Positions 6,360-14,506 of a stretch of 41,268 bases of DNA are shown piece after piece. Position numbers and translations under genes: made by a program. Source of the DNA: Phreatobacter sp. (lineage in GTDB: Bacteria; Pseudomonadota; Alphaproteobacteria; Rhizobiales; Phreatobacteraceae). The stretch's first letter is position 1, and each line of letters begins with the position of its first letter. The notes beneath the pieces were generated by a model. It saw only the letters and a program-made list of their open reading frames with translations, was not told the origin of the DNA and did not search any database. The stretch is from the NCBI RefSeq assembly GCF_022843985.1, contig NZ_JALHMP010000036.1, positions 1-41,268 of the forward strand. The letters are read 5' to 3'.

Positions 6360-9065
6360 ATGTCCCTCTATCGCCTCGACCGGCTTTTCGCGCCGCGCTC
6401 GGTCGCCGTGGTCGGGGCCACCGACCGGCCGCATTCGATGGGGCAGGCGCTGATGGCCAACATGGTCAGGGCGGGCTTTGCCGGTCAGCTGCTGCCCGTC
6501 AACCCGAAACACCGGACGGTGGCGGGCCGCGAGGCCTTCGCCTCGCTGTCCAGCCTGCCGGCCGTCCCCGATCTCGTGGTCATGGCGACGCCGGGCGCAA
6601 CCATTCCCGCACTGGTCGAGGAGGCGGCGCGGCTCGGCGTGCCGGCGGCGGTGGTCATCTCGGCGCTCGACCGGCAGGGCTATGAGACGGCGACCGGGCG
6701 TCTCGATGCCGCCGTGCGCGGCAAGGGGATCCGGCTCGTCGGGCCCAATTGCTTCGGCGTCATCGCCCCGCATGGCGGGGTGGATGCGAGCTTCGCCTCG
6801 CGCCAGACGCGGCCGGGCTCGCTGGCGCTGGTGTCGCAGTCGGGCGCCATCGCGGCAGCCCTGCTCGAATGGGCGGAGGTGCGCCGCATCGGCTTTTCCG
6901 GCGTCGTGACGCTGGGCGACCAGCTCGACGTCGATATCGGCGACTGCCTCGACTATTTCGCCGCCGACTACCGCACGCGCGCGATCCTCGTCTATATTGA
7001 GGCGATCAAGGATGTGCGCAAGTTCATGGCCTCCGCGCGTGCGGCCGCGCGCTCGAAGCCGGTCATCGTGCTGAAGGCGGGCCGCAGCCTCGCGGCGGCG
7101 AGCGCGGCGAAGTCGCATACGGGCGCGCTCGCGGGCGCGGATGACGTCTATGCCGCCGCCTTCGCGCGCGCCGGCCTGGTGCGCGTCAACGATCTCGACG
7201 AGCTCATCGCCGCCGCCGAGACGCTGTCGCGCTATCCCTCCTTTGCCGGTGACCGGCTGGGCATCGTCACCAATGGCGGCGGGCTCGGCGTGCTGGCCGT
7301 CGACGCCCTGGTCGACCATGGCGGCCGGGTTGCCGCGCTGGCGGCGGCGACGAAGGCCAAGCTCGACGCCGCCATGCCGCCGACCTGGTCGGGCGGCAAT
7401 CCCGTCGACATCATCGGCGATGCCGATGCCGCCCGTTATGCAGCGGCCATGGAAGCGGTCTTCGAGGACCGCGACATCGACGCCGTGCTGGTGATGAACT
7501 GCCCGACGGCGCTCTTGCCGAGCCTCGATGCAGCCCAGGCGGTGGCGACGGTGGTGACCGACCGCAGGAGTCGCGGCGGCCGCATGAAGCCGGTCTTCAC
7601 CGTCTGGCTCGGCGACCAGGAGGCGGCCACCGACCTCTTCGCGAAGGCGGGACTGCCGAGCTACCCGACCGAATCGGAGGCGGTGCGCGGCTTCATGCAC
7701 ATGGTGCGCTACCGGCGCGGCCAGGATGCGCTGATGGAGACGCCGGAAAATGCCGCCATCGTCTCGCCGGAGGACCTCGCCACCCTGCGCGCCGAACTCG
7801 ACGCGGCGGTCAAGGCCGAGAAGCGCTGGCTCGATCCGCTGCTCGTCGACCGCATCCTCACCGCCTACGGCATCCCGACCGTGCCGATCGCCGCCGCCGC
7901 GACGCCGCAGGAGGCCGTCGCCTTTGCCGCGCCCTTCCTCGCCGCCGGCCAGGCCATCGCGGTGAAGATCCTGTCGCCCGACATCACCCACAAATCCGAT
8001 GTCGGCGGGGTCCGGCTCGGGCTCGCCAGCCGCGAGGCGGTGGAGGCGGCGGTCACCGAAATGCTGGCGCGGGTGGCCAAGGCGATGCCGCAGGCGCGCA
8101 TCGACGGCGTCATGGTGCAGCCGATGGTCTATCGGCCCGGCGCCATCGAGCTCATTGCCGGCCTCGCCGACGATCCGACCTTCGGCTCGGTGATGCTGTT
8201 CGGCCGCGGCGGCAAGGCGGTGGAACTGATCAAGGACCGCGCGCTGGCGCTGCCGCCGCTGGACATGCGCATCGCCCGCGACATGATCGCCCGCACCCGG
8301 ATCGCGAAGCAGATGGCCGGCTACCGCGACGTGCCGCCGGTGGACACGCCGAAGGTCGCGGAAATCCTGGTGCGGCTGTCGCAGCTCGCCGCCGACCTGC
8401 CGCAGGTCGCCGAGATCGACATCAACCCGCTGCTGGCGGATGCCGCGGGGATCCTGGCACTCGACGCCCGCATCGCCGTCGGCGCGCCCAAGGCCAGGGG
8501 CCTGGTGCGCGGCGGCCATCCGCGCTTCGCCATCCGTCCCTATCCGAAGGAATGGGAGCAGGACCTCGTCACCGACAGCGGCTTCGCCTGCAAGGTGCGC
8601 CCGGTCCGTCCCGAGGACGAGCAGCTGTTCCGCAGCTTCTTCGAGCGGGTCGACCCCGACGATATCCGCCAGCGCTTCTTCGCCCCGGTGAAGGAGTTCT
8701 CCCACGCCTTCATCGCCCGCCTGACCCAGATCGACTATGCCCGCTCGATGGTCCTGGTGGCCCTCGACCCGGCCGGCGGCGACATGCTGGGTGCCGTCCG
8801 TCTCCATGCCGACCCGGACAACGAGAATGCCGAATATGCCATCTTCGTGCGTTCCGACCAGCAGGGCCGCGGCCTCGGCCTGTCGCTGATGCAGCTCATC
8901 ATCGCCTATGGCCGCCGGCAGGGCACCCGGCGCATCTATGGCCAGGTGCTGGCGGAGAATGTCCGGATGCTGGCCCTGGCCCGCGAGCTCGGCTTCCGGG
9001 TCGGCACCGATCCTGATGACCCCGCGCTGCAGAAGGTGGTGCTGGACCTGGGCGAGGCGGGATAG
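6360..9065 (+). CDS. NDP-forming acyl-CoA synthetase fused to GNAT domain (Pat/YfiQ-like protein acetyltransferase)
   Basis: This 901-residue fusion has a CoA-binding Rossmann domain (about 5-130; [19 protein letters not shown]), a succinyl-CoA-ligase-like domain (150-460), an ATP-grasp domain (490-715; [20 protein letters not shown], later EIDINPLL) and a C-terminal GNAT domain (735-895; acetyl-CoA loop [12 protein letters not shown]). The domain order is that of Pat/YfiQ, which acetylates lysines of metabolic enzymes such as acetyl-CoA synthetase. The phospho-histidine motif KSHTGALAG is intact (His253), and the ATP-grasp THKSD histidine is also present. In enterobacterial Pat the synthetase half is regarded as inactive, so this one may keep nucleotide chemistry (inference). 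The start at 6360 has GGAG 9 bases upstream. Confidence 0.88.
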   Translation: MSLYRLDRLFAPRSVAVVGATDRPHSMGQALMANMVRAGFAGQLLPVNPKHRTVAGREAFASLSSLPAVPDLVVMATPGATIPALVEEAARLGVPAAVVISALDRQGYETATGRLDAAVRGKGIRLVGPNCFGVIAPHGGVDASFASRQTRPGSLALVSQSGAIAAALLEWAEVRRIGFSGVVTLGDQLDVDIGDCLDYFAADYRTRAILVYIEAIKDVRKFMASARAAARSKPVIVLKAGRSLAAASAAKSHTGALAGADDVYAAAFARAGLVRVNDLDELIAAAETLSRYPSFAGDRLGIVTNGGGLGVLAVDALVDHGGRVAALAAATKAKLDAAMPPTWSGGNPVDIIGDADAARYAAAMEAVFEDRDIDAVLVMNCPTALLPSLDAAQAVATVVTDRRSRGGRMKPVFTVWLGDQEAATDLFAKAGLPSYPTESEAVRGFMHMVRYRRGQDALMETPENAAIVSPEDLATLRAELDAAVKAEKRWLDPLLVDRILTAYGIPTVPIAAAATPQEAVAFAAPFLAAGQAIAVKILSPDITHKSDVGGVRLGLASREAVEAAVTEMLARVAKAMPQARIDGVMVQPMVYRPGAIELIAGLADDPTFGSVMLFGRGGKAVELIKDRALALPPLDMRIARDMIARTRIAKQMAGYRDVPPVDTPKVAEILVRLSQLAADLPQVAEIDINPLLADAAGILALDARIAVGAPKARGLVRGGHPRFAIRPYPKEWEQDLVTDSGFACKVRPVRPEDEQLFRSFFERVDPDDIRQRFFAPVKEFSHAFIARLTQIDYARSMVLVALDPAGGDMLGAVRLHADPDNENAEYAIFVRSDQQGRGLGLSLMQLIIAYGRRQGTRRIYGQVLAENVRMLALARELGFRVGTDPDDPALQKVVLDLGEAG

Positions 9066-9274
9066 ATTTCGGCGCAAGGCCAGGCGTCGCCTGGGTCGGG
9101 GCGGAAAGTTATCCCCAGCGTCACGCTGCATGGCAGGATTTCGGTCAGGTTGGGGAAATGCGCCGGGAGGCAAAGAGGCGGACCATCACGCGGCCTTGGG
9201 GCGTGTGTCGAGGAGTAAGCGACGTTCCCCGAAAGCCCGCTTAACCCAGGCTCGCCCGAACGGACGATATCGCG

Positions 9275-9311
9275 TTGATCAAGGGTCATGTAGATATTGA
9301 TCTTAGATCAA
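9275..9311. promoter_or_regulatory. Paired palindromes before the toxin-antitoxin-like pair
   Basis: Two related palindromes lie 14 bases apart: TTGATCAA (9275-9282) and TTGATCT-T-AGATCAA (9297-9311, perfect 7-1-7). Both share the half-site TTGATC. They stand just before the two-gene unit at 9350-10313, whose second product has a helix-turn-helix, so autorepression is likely (inference from position). Confidence 0.55.
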
Positions 9312-9326
9312 TGATCTGTTAACGAT

Positions 9327-9343
9327 CTCCTGCTAACAGGAGG
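9327..9343 (+). promoter_or_regulatory. Hairpin masking the ribosome-binding site
   Basis: CTCCTG-CTAA-CAGGAG forms a 6-base stem (9327-9332 with 9337-9342). Its right arm contains most of the strong Shine-Dalgarno AGGAGG (9338-9343), 6 bases before the ATG at 9350. If it forms, it would reduce translation of the first gene. Confidence 0.5.
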
Positions 9344-9349
9344 CGTCGA

Positions 9350-9691
9350 ATGCCGAGCCAGAGCCCGCGTATTCTGGAGTTCGAGACAAACTGGATCCGG
9401 GCGTATGCGGAAACGTATATGCCCTCAGATGCGCCTTTCAGCTTCAGGCCGGCTCAGCTGCGAGCGACAGGGTTGTCGCTGGTGGACATTCGAAACGTTC
9501 TGCGCTCCGGCCTCGTTGTCTTCAGCGAGAAGCACGATGGCCCGGGAGCGAGATGGGTTGTGGAGGGACACGACGACGATGGCCGACGCATCAGAGTCTG
9601 GTTGGAAGTCGAGTCATCATTGGTTCGTGTCGAGCTCCGCAAAATTGAAGTAGTGGCATCGAAAGAGGACGACAGCGATGGCGCGGCGTGA
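9350..9691 (+). CDS. DUF4258-like small protein, putative toxin
   Basis: This 113-residue protein has a core FRPAQLRATGLSLVDIRNVL, then a GHDDDGRRIRVWLEVE stretch and a final beta strand SLVRVELRKIEV. That order (a helix with a 'GLS..D...VL..G' motif followed by beta strands containing G..DDGR.I.V) recalls DUF4258 and MqsR-like RelE-fold toxins. The match is from memory and moderate. It overlaps the next gene by 14 bases, as toxin-antitoxin partners often do. Translation has a perfect AGGAGG site that is partly hidden in a hairpin. No signal peptide or membrane segment is visible. It begins a lower-G+C island. Confidence 0.55.
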   Translation: MPSQSPRILEFETNWIRAYAETYMPSDAPFSFRPAQLRATGLSLVDIRNVLRSGLVVFSEKHDGPGARWVVEGHDDDGRRIRVWLEVESSLVRVELRKIEVVASKEDDSDGAA

Positions 9692-10313
9692 AAAGCACCT
9701 GAATACGGGGATCGTCGAAAGGTACGACATCGATACCCTAGGCGCGCCCTTCAAGGTTTCGCTCATCAACAGTGTTGAGGTTAAGTTTGACCCAGCCACC
9801 GGTGAGGAAATTGTGGAAATCCCCGATCTGTGTGGGCTTATCAATGCGGTGGTCAGGACACGTGTAATGCACCCGCGGAAGCTTAACGGGGCAGAGTTGA
9901 AATTCGTCAGGAAGTCCTTGGACTTGAAGTCGAAGGATATCGCGCGCTTTTTGGATGTGTCACTGGAGCATTGGTCGCGCTGTGAATCGAACGCGAAGGT
10001 GCTTTCCGGTGCCAGCGAGAAGCTATTCCGCTTGTTTGCGTTCATGGCCTCCTATTTTAGGAAGCCCAACGATACGCTTATTGCGGTTATGAACCAGCAA
10101 GCTAGCAAGGGGATGGACAAGGAGGAGCGGACTAAGATGGAGAATGAATTCGCTAACTTCTTTATCCGGATGAAGATAGAGTCCGTTTTCTCCGCGGACG
10201 ATGACCTGGAATTTTCGTTTGTGCGACAGGTTCGCTCTAACGACAATAAATCGCCTCTGGGGAAGGGATCTCCTAATAGTGACGGGTGGAGCCCAAATCA
10301 AAAAGCAGCCTAA
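9678..10313 (+). CDS. Helix-turn-helix protein, MqsA-like putative antitoxin without zinc ligands
   Basis: In this 211-residue protein, residues 25-50 (SLINSVEVKFDPATGEEIVEI) occupy the place where YgiT/MqsA antitoxins carry a CxxC zinc knuckle, but the cysteines are absent. Residues 68-115 (LNGAELKFVRKSLDLKSKDIARFLDVSLEHWSRCES) form an Xre-type helix-turn-helix close to MqsA wording. A further 95 residues follow, charged and without a known domain. Four or five 60-base lines here count 43-55% G+C against about 70% outside, which points to horizontal gain. Expression is coupled to the upstream gene (14-base overlap, GAGG inside it). Pairing as an antitoxin is inferred. Confidence 0.55.
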   Translation: MARREKHLNTGIVERYDIDTLGAPFKVSLINSVEVKFDPATGEEIVEIPDLCGLINAVVRTRVMHPRKLNGAELKFVRKSLDLKSKDIARFLDVSLEHWSRCESNAKVLSGASEKLFRLFAFMASYFRKPNDTLIAVMNQQASKGMDKEERTKMENEFANFFIRMKIESVFSADDDLEFSFVRQVRSNDNKSPLGKGSPNSDGWSPNQKAA

Positions 10314-10347
10314 GCTTTTTGGCCGTCATTTCCGGGGTTGAATTTGT

Positions 10348-10383
10348 CCAGTCCACCCAATCCGGGTGGGCTGGGCTTTATTG
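10348..10383 (+). terminator. Rho-independent terminator of the toxin-antitoxin-like unit
   Basis: An 11-base stem (10348-10358 with 10364-10374, one G-T pair) has a loop AATCC and is followed by GCTTTATTG. It lies 35 bases after the stop at 10313. Confidence 0.7.
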
Positions 10384-10571
10384 TTGCGGTGCAGCCTCGC
10401 ATCGTTGGTCGCTCTCCGGGGGCGTGGCATTGAGCGTGCAGAGGTTGCACTCTTTTACCCTCCGGTTCCCTTGCATCGGCGCAAGCCCGGCTTGGGCGCC
10501 GGCTGCTTGTCCCGGCGGGTCGATGGGAGGAGGTTTCATCCCACACCGTGTCCCCCGAAGAGGAGCCTCCC

Positions 10572-10883
10572 ATGACCACCGCCGCCATCGCCGTCGTCGA
10601 CAACCCCGAGGCGCAGCAGTTCCAGGCCCGCGTCGACGGCCACCTTGCCTTTGCCGAATACCGGCTGATCAAGGGCGCGATCATGTTCACCCACACCGAG
10701 GTGCCCGAAGCCCTCGGTGGCCGCGGGATCGGCTCGGCGCTGATCCAGGCCGGGCTGAAGGCGGCGCGGGAGCGCGACCTCAAGGTCATGCCGGTCTGCC
10801 CGTTCTTCGCCGCCTGGTTCGGCAAGCATCCGGAGGATCGCGACCTCCTGCATCCCTCCTACAGGACGGCCCTCGGACTGTGA
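10572..10883 (+). CDS. Small GNAT-like N-acetyltransferase (YjdJ-type)
   Basis: This 103-residue protein belongs to the short GNAT family that includes YjdJ. It shows the strand IMFTHTEVPEALGG, the acetyl-CoA loop GGRGIGSALIQAGL and the C-terminal block LKVMPVCPFFAAWFGKHPE. Members are compact cytoplasmic acyltransferases whose substrates are mostly unknown. AGGAG lies 6 bases before the ATG at 10572; a GTG at 10548 would overlap this ribosome site and was rejected. It is a single gene with normal high G+C, marking the end of the low-G+C island. Confidence 0.85.
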   Translation: MTTAAIAVVDNPEAQQFQARVDGHLAFAEYRLIKGAIMFTHTEVPEALGGRGIGSALIQAGLKAARERDLKVMPVCPFFAAWFGKHPEDRDLLHPSYRTALGL

Positions 10884-10974
10884 TCGCCCGCGGGCCAAGA
10901 CGGCTCTGCGGCTGCTTTGCCAACGGACGTTCCACCCTCTAGGCTTCCCGTGCGACCTGAGCGGGGGCCTGGCC

Positions 10975-11364
10975 ATGGTCTACATCGCAGTATTCGGTGT
11001 CACCGCCATCCTGTTGTTGCAGGCGACTGGCATGATCCCTCTGGCCAGTGTGGGCGGGCCGCTCACGATCGGCGCAGTCATCCTGGGGATCATTCTGGCC
11101 GTGGGGATCCACGAGGCCTGGACCAGGCGGCGCGGTCCTTTCGGCTGGCTCGTCAACCTCCTCGTCGCGACGATTGGGGGCCTGTTGGGCGCCCAGCTCG
11201 GCGGCTTCGCCGCAGCCATGTCCCTTCCCTATACGGGTTCGCTGGCGGCCGCCGGTGGTGTCGTCTTCGCCGTCGCGCTGGTGGCCAGCGTCCTGTGCGC
11301 CATTGCCGGGGCATGGGCTGCCATCGAACTCGTCAATCGCTGGCGCCAGGTCCCGGGCCGCTGA
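10975..11364 (+). CDS. Small four-helix membrane protein
   Basis: This 129-residue protein has four predicted membrane helices, at about residues 3-20, 25-48, 54-81 and 90-120. The third, GWLVNLLVATIGGLLGAQLGG, has the glycine-rich spacing of GlsB/YeaQ (transglycosylase-associated) proteins, but the overall length and order do not match well, so the family is uncertain. A charged loop HEAWTRRRG lies between helices 2 and 3 and is probably cytoplasmic. It appears to be a single gene. Function unknown. Confidence 0.7.
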   Translation: MVYIAVFGVTAILLLQATGMIPLASVGGPLTIGAVILGIILAVGIHEAWTRRRGPFGWLVNLLVATIGGLLGAQLGGFAAAMSLPYTGSLAAAGGVVFAVALVASVLCAIAGAWAAIELVNRWRQVPGR

Positions 11365-11380
11365 CGGCCTCGGCGCCGGG

Positions 11381-11435
11381 CATCGGCCGAAGGACTTCAG
11401 GCGGCTCGCGTTTCGTACCATTCCTTCGGCCGATG
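11381..11435. repeat. 14-base perfect inverted repeat before aidB
   Basis: CATCGGCCGAAGGA (11381-11394) is repeated inverted at 11422-11435 with 27 bases between. It lies between the membrane-protein gene and the AidB-like gene. It could be a terminator for the first or an operator for the second; no U-run follows. Confidence 0.5.
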
Positions 11436-11493
11436 GCCGGGGGGAGCCGCCCGTGGCAGTGTCGCCGGCCCGGACACCCGTCGGAGAGCCACC

Positions 11494-13131
11494 ATGCCCC
11501 GTCACGCGCCGTCGACCCGCCTCGCCACCCACGAGGTGACCAACCAGCCGCCGGATTTCGCCGGCCGCAATCTCTTCACCGCCGATCCGGTCCTGCGCCA
11601 CTGGGCGCTGCGCGAGGGTGGCGCCTGGCTGGACGCGCCGCTGACCGCGCTCGGCGCCGCGGTCGGGTCGGAAGAGGTGCTGGCCTGGGGCGAGGAGGCG
11701 AACCGCCATCCGCCGGAGCTGACGGTGTTCGATCGTTATGGCCGGCGGGTCGACGAGGTGCGGTTCCATCCGAGCTACCACCGGCTCATGGAACTCGCCA
11801 TGGATCACCGCATCCATGCCATTGCCTGGGCCGAGGAACGGCCCGGCAACCATGTCGCCCATGCGGCGCTGCTCGCCCTGTTCACCGAGGCCGAACAGGG
11901 CACGATGTGCCCGATCTCCATGACCTATGCCAGTGTGCCGGCGCTGCGCCACCAGCCCGACATCGCCGCCGCCTGGGTGCCGAAGATCGTCGGCGGCACC
12001 TATGACGCGCCGTTGCGCCCGATCGCCGAGAAGCGCGGCGTGACCATCGGCATGGCCATGACGGAGAAGCAGGGCGGCAGCGACGTGCGCGCCAACACGA
12101 CGCGGGCCTGGCGCGACGGCGCGGACTTCCGCCTCACCGGCCACAAATGGTTCTGCTCGGCGCCGATGTGCGACGCTTTCCTGACCCTGGCGCAGACCGA
12201 CAGGGGCCTGTCCTGCTTTCTGGTGCCGCGCATCACCCCCGACGGGGCGCGCAACAGCCTCCATGTCATGCGGCTGAAGGACAAGCTCGGCAACCGCTCC
12301 AACGCCTCCGCCGAGATCGAGTATCACGACACCCATGCCGTGCTGCTCGGCGAGGAGGGGCGGGGCGTCTCGACCATCATCGAGATGGTCCACCATACCC
12401 GCCTCGACACGATCGCCGGGACGGTCGGCATCATGGGCATGGCGCTGGCCCAGGCGCGCCATCATGTCGGCCACCGGCGGGCCTTCCAGAAGACGCTGAT
12501 CGACCAGCCGGCCATGCGGGCGGTGGTGGCCGACCTGTTGCTGGACTACGAGGCGGCGGTGGCGCTGACGATGCGGGTGGCCCGGGCCTTTTCCGGCACG
12601 GGGGAGGGCGAGAAAGCCTTTGCCCGGCTGGCGGTGGCCGTGGCGAAATACTGGCTGACCAAGCGCAACCCGAATTTCGTCTACGAGTGCATGGAGTGCC
12701 ATGGCGGCGCCGGCTATGTGGAGGAAAGCCCGTTGCCGCGGCTGTTCCGCGAGAGCCCGCTCAACGCCATCTGGGAGGGGTCGGGCAATGTCATCGCGCT
12801 GGACATCCTGCGGACGCTCGGCCGCGAGCCAGCGGCGCGCGAGGCCTTCGCGGCGGAGGTGACGGCAGCGCGCGGACAGAGCCCGATCCTCGACGCGGCG
12901 GTCGAGGAGCTGTTCGTGCTCCTGCGGCGGGTGCCGGGGGAAGCCGAGGCGCGGCGGGTGGCGGAGCGGATGGCGCTGGTGCTGCAGGCCGCGCTGCTGG
13001 TCCAGGGCGCGCCGGCGGCGGTGGCGGACGCCTTCATCGCCACACGGCTCGGCGGCGCGGGCGGTCGCAGTTTCGGGGTGCTGCCGGCGGGGGCCGACAT
13101 GGATGCGATCCTCGCCCGCGGCCTGGCCTGA
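11494..13131 (+). CDS. aidB: AidB-like acyl-CoA dehydrogenase
   Basis: This 545-residue flavoprotein matches E. coli AidB along its whole length. Examples are THEVTNQPPDF at the N-terminus, RFHPSYHRLMELAM, the FAD-site stretch GMAMTEKQGGSDVRANTTRA (about residue 187), GHKWFCSAP, RLKDKLGNRSNASAEIEYHD, GGAGYVEESPLPRLFRE and SPLNAIWEGSGNVIALD. AidB is an FAD-binding member of the acyl-CoA dehydrogenase superfamily that binds DNA and is linked to alkylation resistance (known), although its true substrate is unclear. GGAG lies upstream of the ATG. No ada-like gene is nearby. A hairpin with CTAGACC arms follows the gene. Confidence 0.9.
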   Translation: MPRHAPSTRLATHEVTNQPPDFAGRNLFTADPVLRHWALREGGAWLDAPLTALGAAVGSEEVLAWGEEANRHPPELTVFDRYGRRVDEVRFHPSYHRLMELAMDHRIHAIAWAEERPGNHVAHAALLALFTEAEQGTMCPISMTYASVPALRHQPDIAAAWVPKIVGGTYDAPLRPIAEKRGVTIGMAMTEKQGGSDVRANTTRAWRDGADFRLTGHKWFCSAPMCDAFLTLAQTDRGLSCFLVPRITPDGARNSLHVMRLKDKLGNRSNASAEIEYHDTHAVLLGEEGRGVSTIIEMVHHTRLDTIAGTVGIMGMALAQARHHVGHRRAFQKTLIDQPAMRAVVADLLLDYEAAVALTMRVARAFSGTGEGEKAFARLAVAVAKYWLTKRNPNFVYECMECHGGAGYVEESPLPRLFRESPLNAIWEGSGNVIALDILRTLGREPAAREAFAAEVTAARGQSPILDAAVEELFVLLRRVPGEAEARRVAERMALVLQAALLVQGAPAAVADAFIATRLGGAGGRSFGVLPAGADMDAILARGLA

Positions 13132-13180
13132 GGGATGCGGCGAAGCGGCAGCGCGCCCACAGTCCGCGCTGAGGCGATGG

Positions 13181-13225
13181 CCTAGACCATCGGGCCGAAT
13201 AGCCTTGTGGGCCCGGCGGTCTAGG
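13181..13225. repeat. Inverted repeat between aidB and the RND operon
   Basis: 16-base arms (13181-13196 and 13210-13225) pair at 14 positions; the outer part is CCTAGACC/GGTCTAGG and the inner part CGGGCC/GGCCCG, with a 13-base loop. It may end aidB transcription. The CTAGACC half-sites could also bind a regulator of the efflux operon that follows. Confidence 0.5.
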
Positions 13226-13287
13226 GTGCCTTCTGGGAAAAAACGCGTCCGCCGCTTGCGGATCGCCCGAGCCGGATCGGAGGGCCC

Positions 13288-14496
13288 ATGCTGCGCGTGA
13301 TCATCGTCTTCGGGCTTCTGGCCGTCGTCGGCGGCATCGCCACCTGGCGTCCCGACCTCGCCGAGAAGGCCTATCTCCAGGCGCAGGCCTGGATGGCGCC
13401 GAAACCCGCCGAGGCGCCTGCGGCCCAGGGGCGCCGCCCCGGTGGCGGCGGACCGCCGGTCGCGGTGACGCTGGCGCGTGCCGAGAAGCGCAATGTGCCG
13501 ATCATGGTCGAGGCCGTCGGCACCGTGCAGCCGATCGCGGCGCTGCAGATCAAGGCGCGGATCGACAGCCAGGTCGCCGCCGTCCATGTCGCGGAGGGCG
13601 CCTCCGTGAAGCAGGGTGATCTCCTGTTCAGCCTCGATGACCGGGTGCTGCGGGCCCAGCTCGCCCAGATCGAGGCGCAGATCCTGCGCACCAAGGCCCA
13701 GCTCGAACAGGCGGTGCGCGACCGCGAGCGTGCCCTCGACCTCAGCCGCCGCAATGTCGGCACCGAGGTCGCCCGCGACAATGCCATCACCAATGTCAAG
13801 GCGGTGGAGGCCCAGCTCGCCGCCGACGAGGCCAGCCTTACCAACATCACCACCCAGCTCAGCTACACCCGCATCACCGCGCCGCTGACGGGCCGCATCG
13901 GCTCGATCGCCGCCAAGGTCGGCACCTCCGTGCGCAATGCGGACGCGGTGGCGATGACGACCATCAACCAGATCAATCCGATCCACATCGCCTTTGCCGT
14001 GCCGCAGGCGACCTTCTACGAGATGCGCGCCCTCATCGGCGACGATCCGACCCGGATCAAGGTCGAGGCGAGCATTGGCGGGCGCACCTCCACCGGGACG
14101 ATCGCCTTCATCGAGAATCAGGTCGACCTCGCCACCGGTACGGTCACCGCCAAGGCGCGGATGGAGAACGGATCGGAGCAGCTCTGGCCGGGATCCTTCG
14201 TGCCGGTGAAGGTGACCCTCGGCATGCAGGAGGATGCAGTGGTCATCCCCGCCGTGGCGCTGCAGGTCGGGCAGAACGGGCCCTATGTCTTCACCGTGAA
14301 GGAGGGCCGCGCCGCGGTCGTGCCGGTCAGGGTTGCCCGCACGGTCGGCGACACGGCGATTCTGGCGGAAGGCCTCGCGGGGGGCGAACAGGTGATCACC
14401 TCCGGGCAGCTGCGGCTCGCCAATGGCGTGCCGGTGGCGGCGCGCCAGGCCGGGACGGGCGACGTGCCGGCCGCGCCGCGCGCGCCGCAGAGCTGA
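13288..14496 (+). CDS. RND efflux periplasmic adaptor (MdtA/HlyD family)
   Basis: This 402-residue adaptor has an N-terminal membrane anchor ([17 protein letters not shown]), a proline/glycine-rich linker, a lipoyl half-motif ([20 protein letters not shown]), a coiled-coil hairpin (about 125-190; [20 protein letters not shown]), the second lipoyl half ([20 protein letters not shown]), then beta-barrel and membrane-proximal domains. In the family it bridges the inner-membrane pump to an outer-membrane channel. Ten bases separate its stop from the pump gene, forming an operon. No outer-membrane factor gene lies here. GGAGGG precedes the ATG. Confidence 0.93.
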   Translation: MLRVIIVFGLLAVVGGIATWRPDLAEKAYLQAQAWMAPKPAEAPAAQGRRPGGGGPPVAVTLARAEKRNVPIMVEAVGTVQPIAALQIKARIDSQVAAVHVAEGASVKQGDLLFSLDDRVLRAQLAQIEAQILRTKAQLEQAVRDRERALDLSRRNVGTEVARDNAITNVKAVEAQLAADEASLTNITTQLSYTRITAPLTGRIGSIAAKVGTSVRNADAVAMTTINQINPIHIAFAVPQATFYEMRALIGDDPTRIKVEASIGGRTSTGTIAFIENQVDLATGTVTAKARMENGSEQLWPGSFVPVKVTLGMQEDAVVIPAVALQVGQNGPYVFTVKEGRAAVVPVRVARTVGDTAILAEGLAGGEQVITSGQLRLANGVPVAARQAGTGDVPAAPRAPQS

Positions 14497-14506
14497 GGAT
14501 CAGGCC

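Noticed and set aside
6312..9173. A 953-codon open frame antisense to the synthetase/GNAT gene
   Set aside because: It mirrors the real gene, is rich in His, Arg, Gly and Asp without any domain, and exists because high G+C removes stop codons on the opposite strand.
9066..9274. A possible RNA gene in the 284-base gap before the toxin-antitoxin-like pair
   Set aside because: I looked for tRNA arms and conserved RNA folds and saw none; only short palindromes near 9275-9343 stand out.
10939..13986. A 1015-codon minus-strand open frame across the membrane protein, aidB and the efflux adaptor
   Set aside because: It spans several well-supported plus-strand genes and their gaps, and the translation has no recognisable domain.
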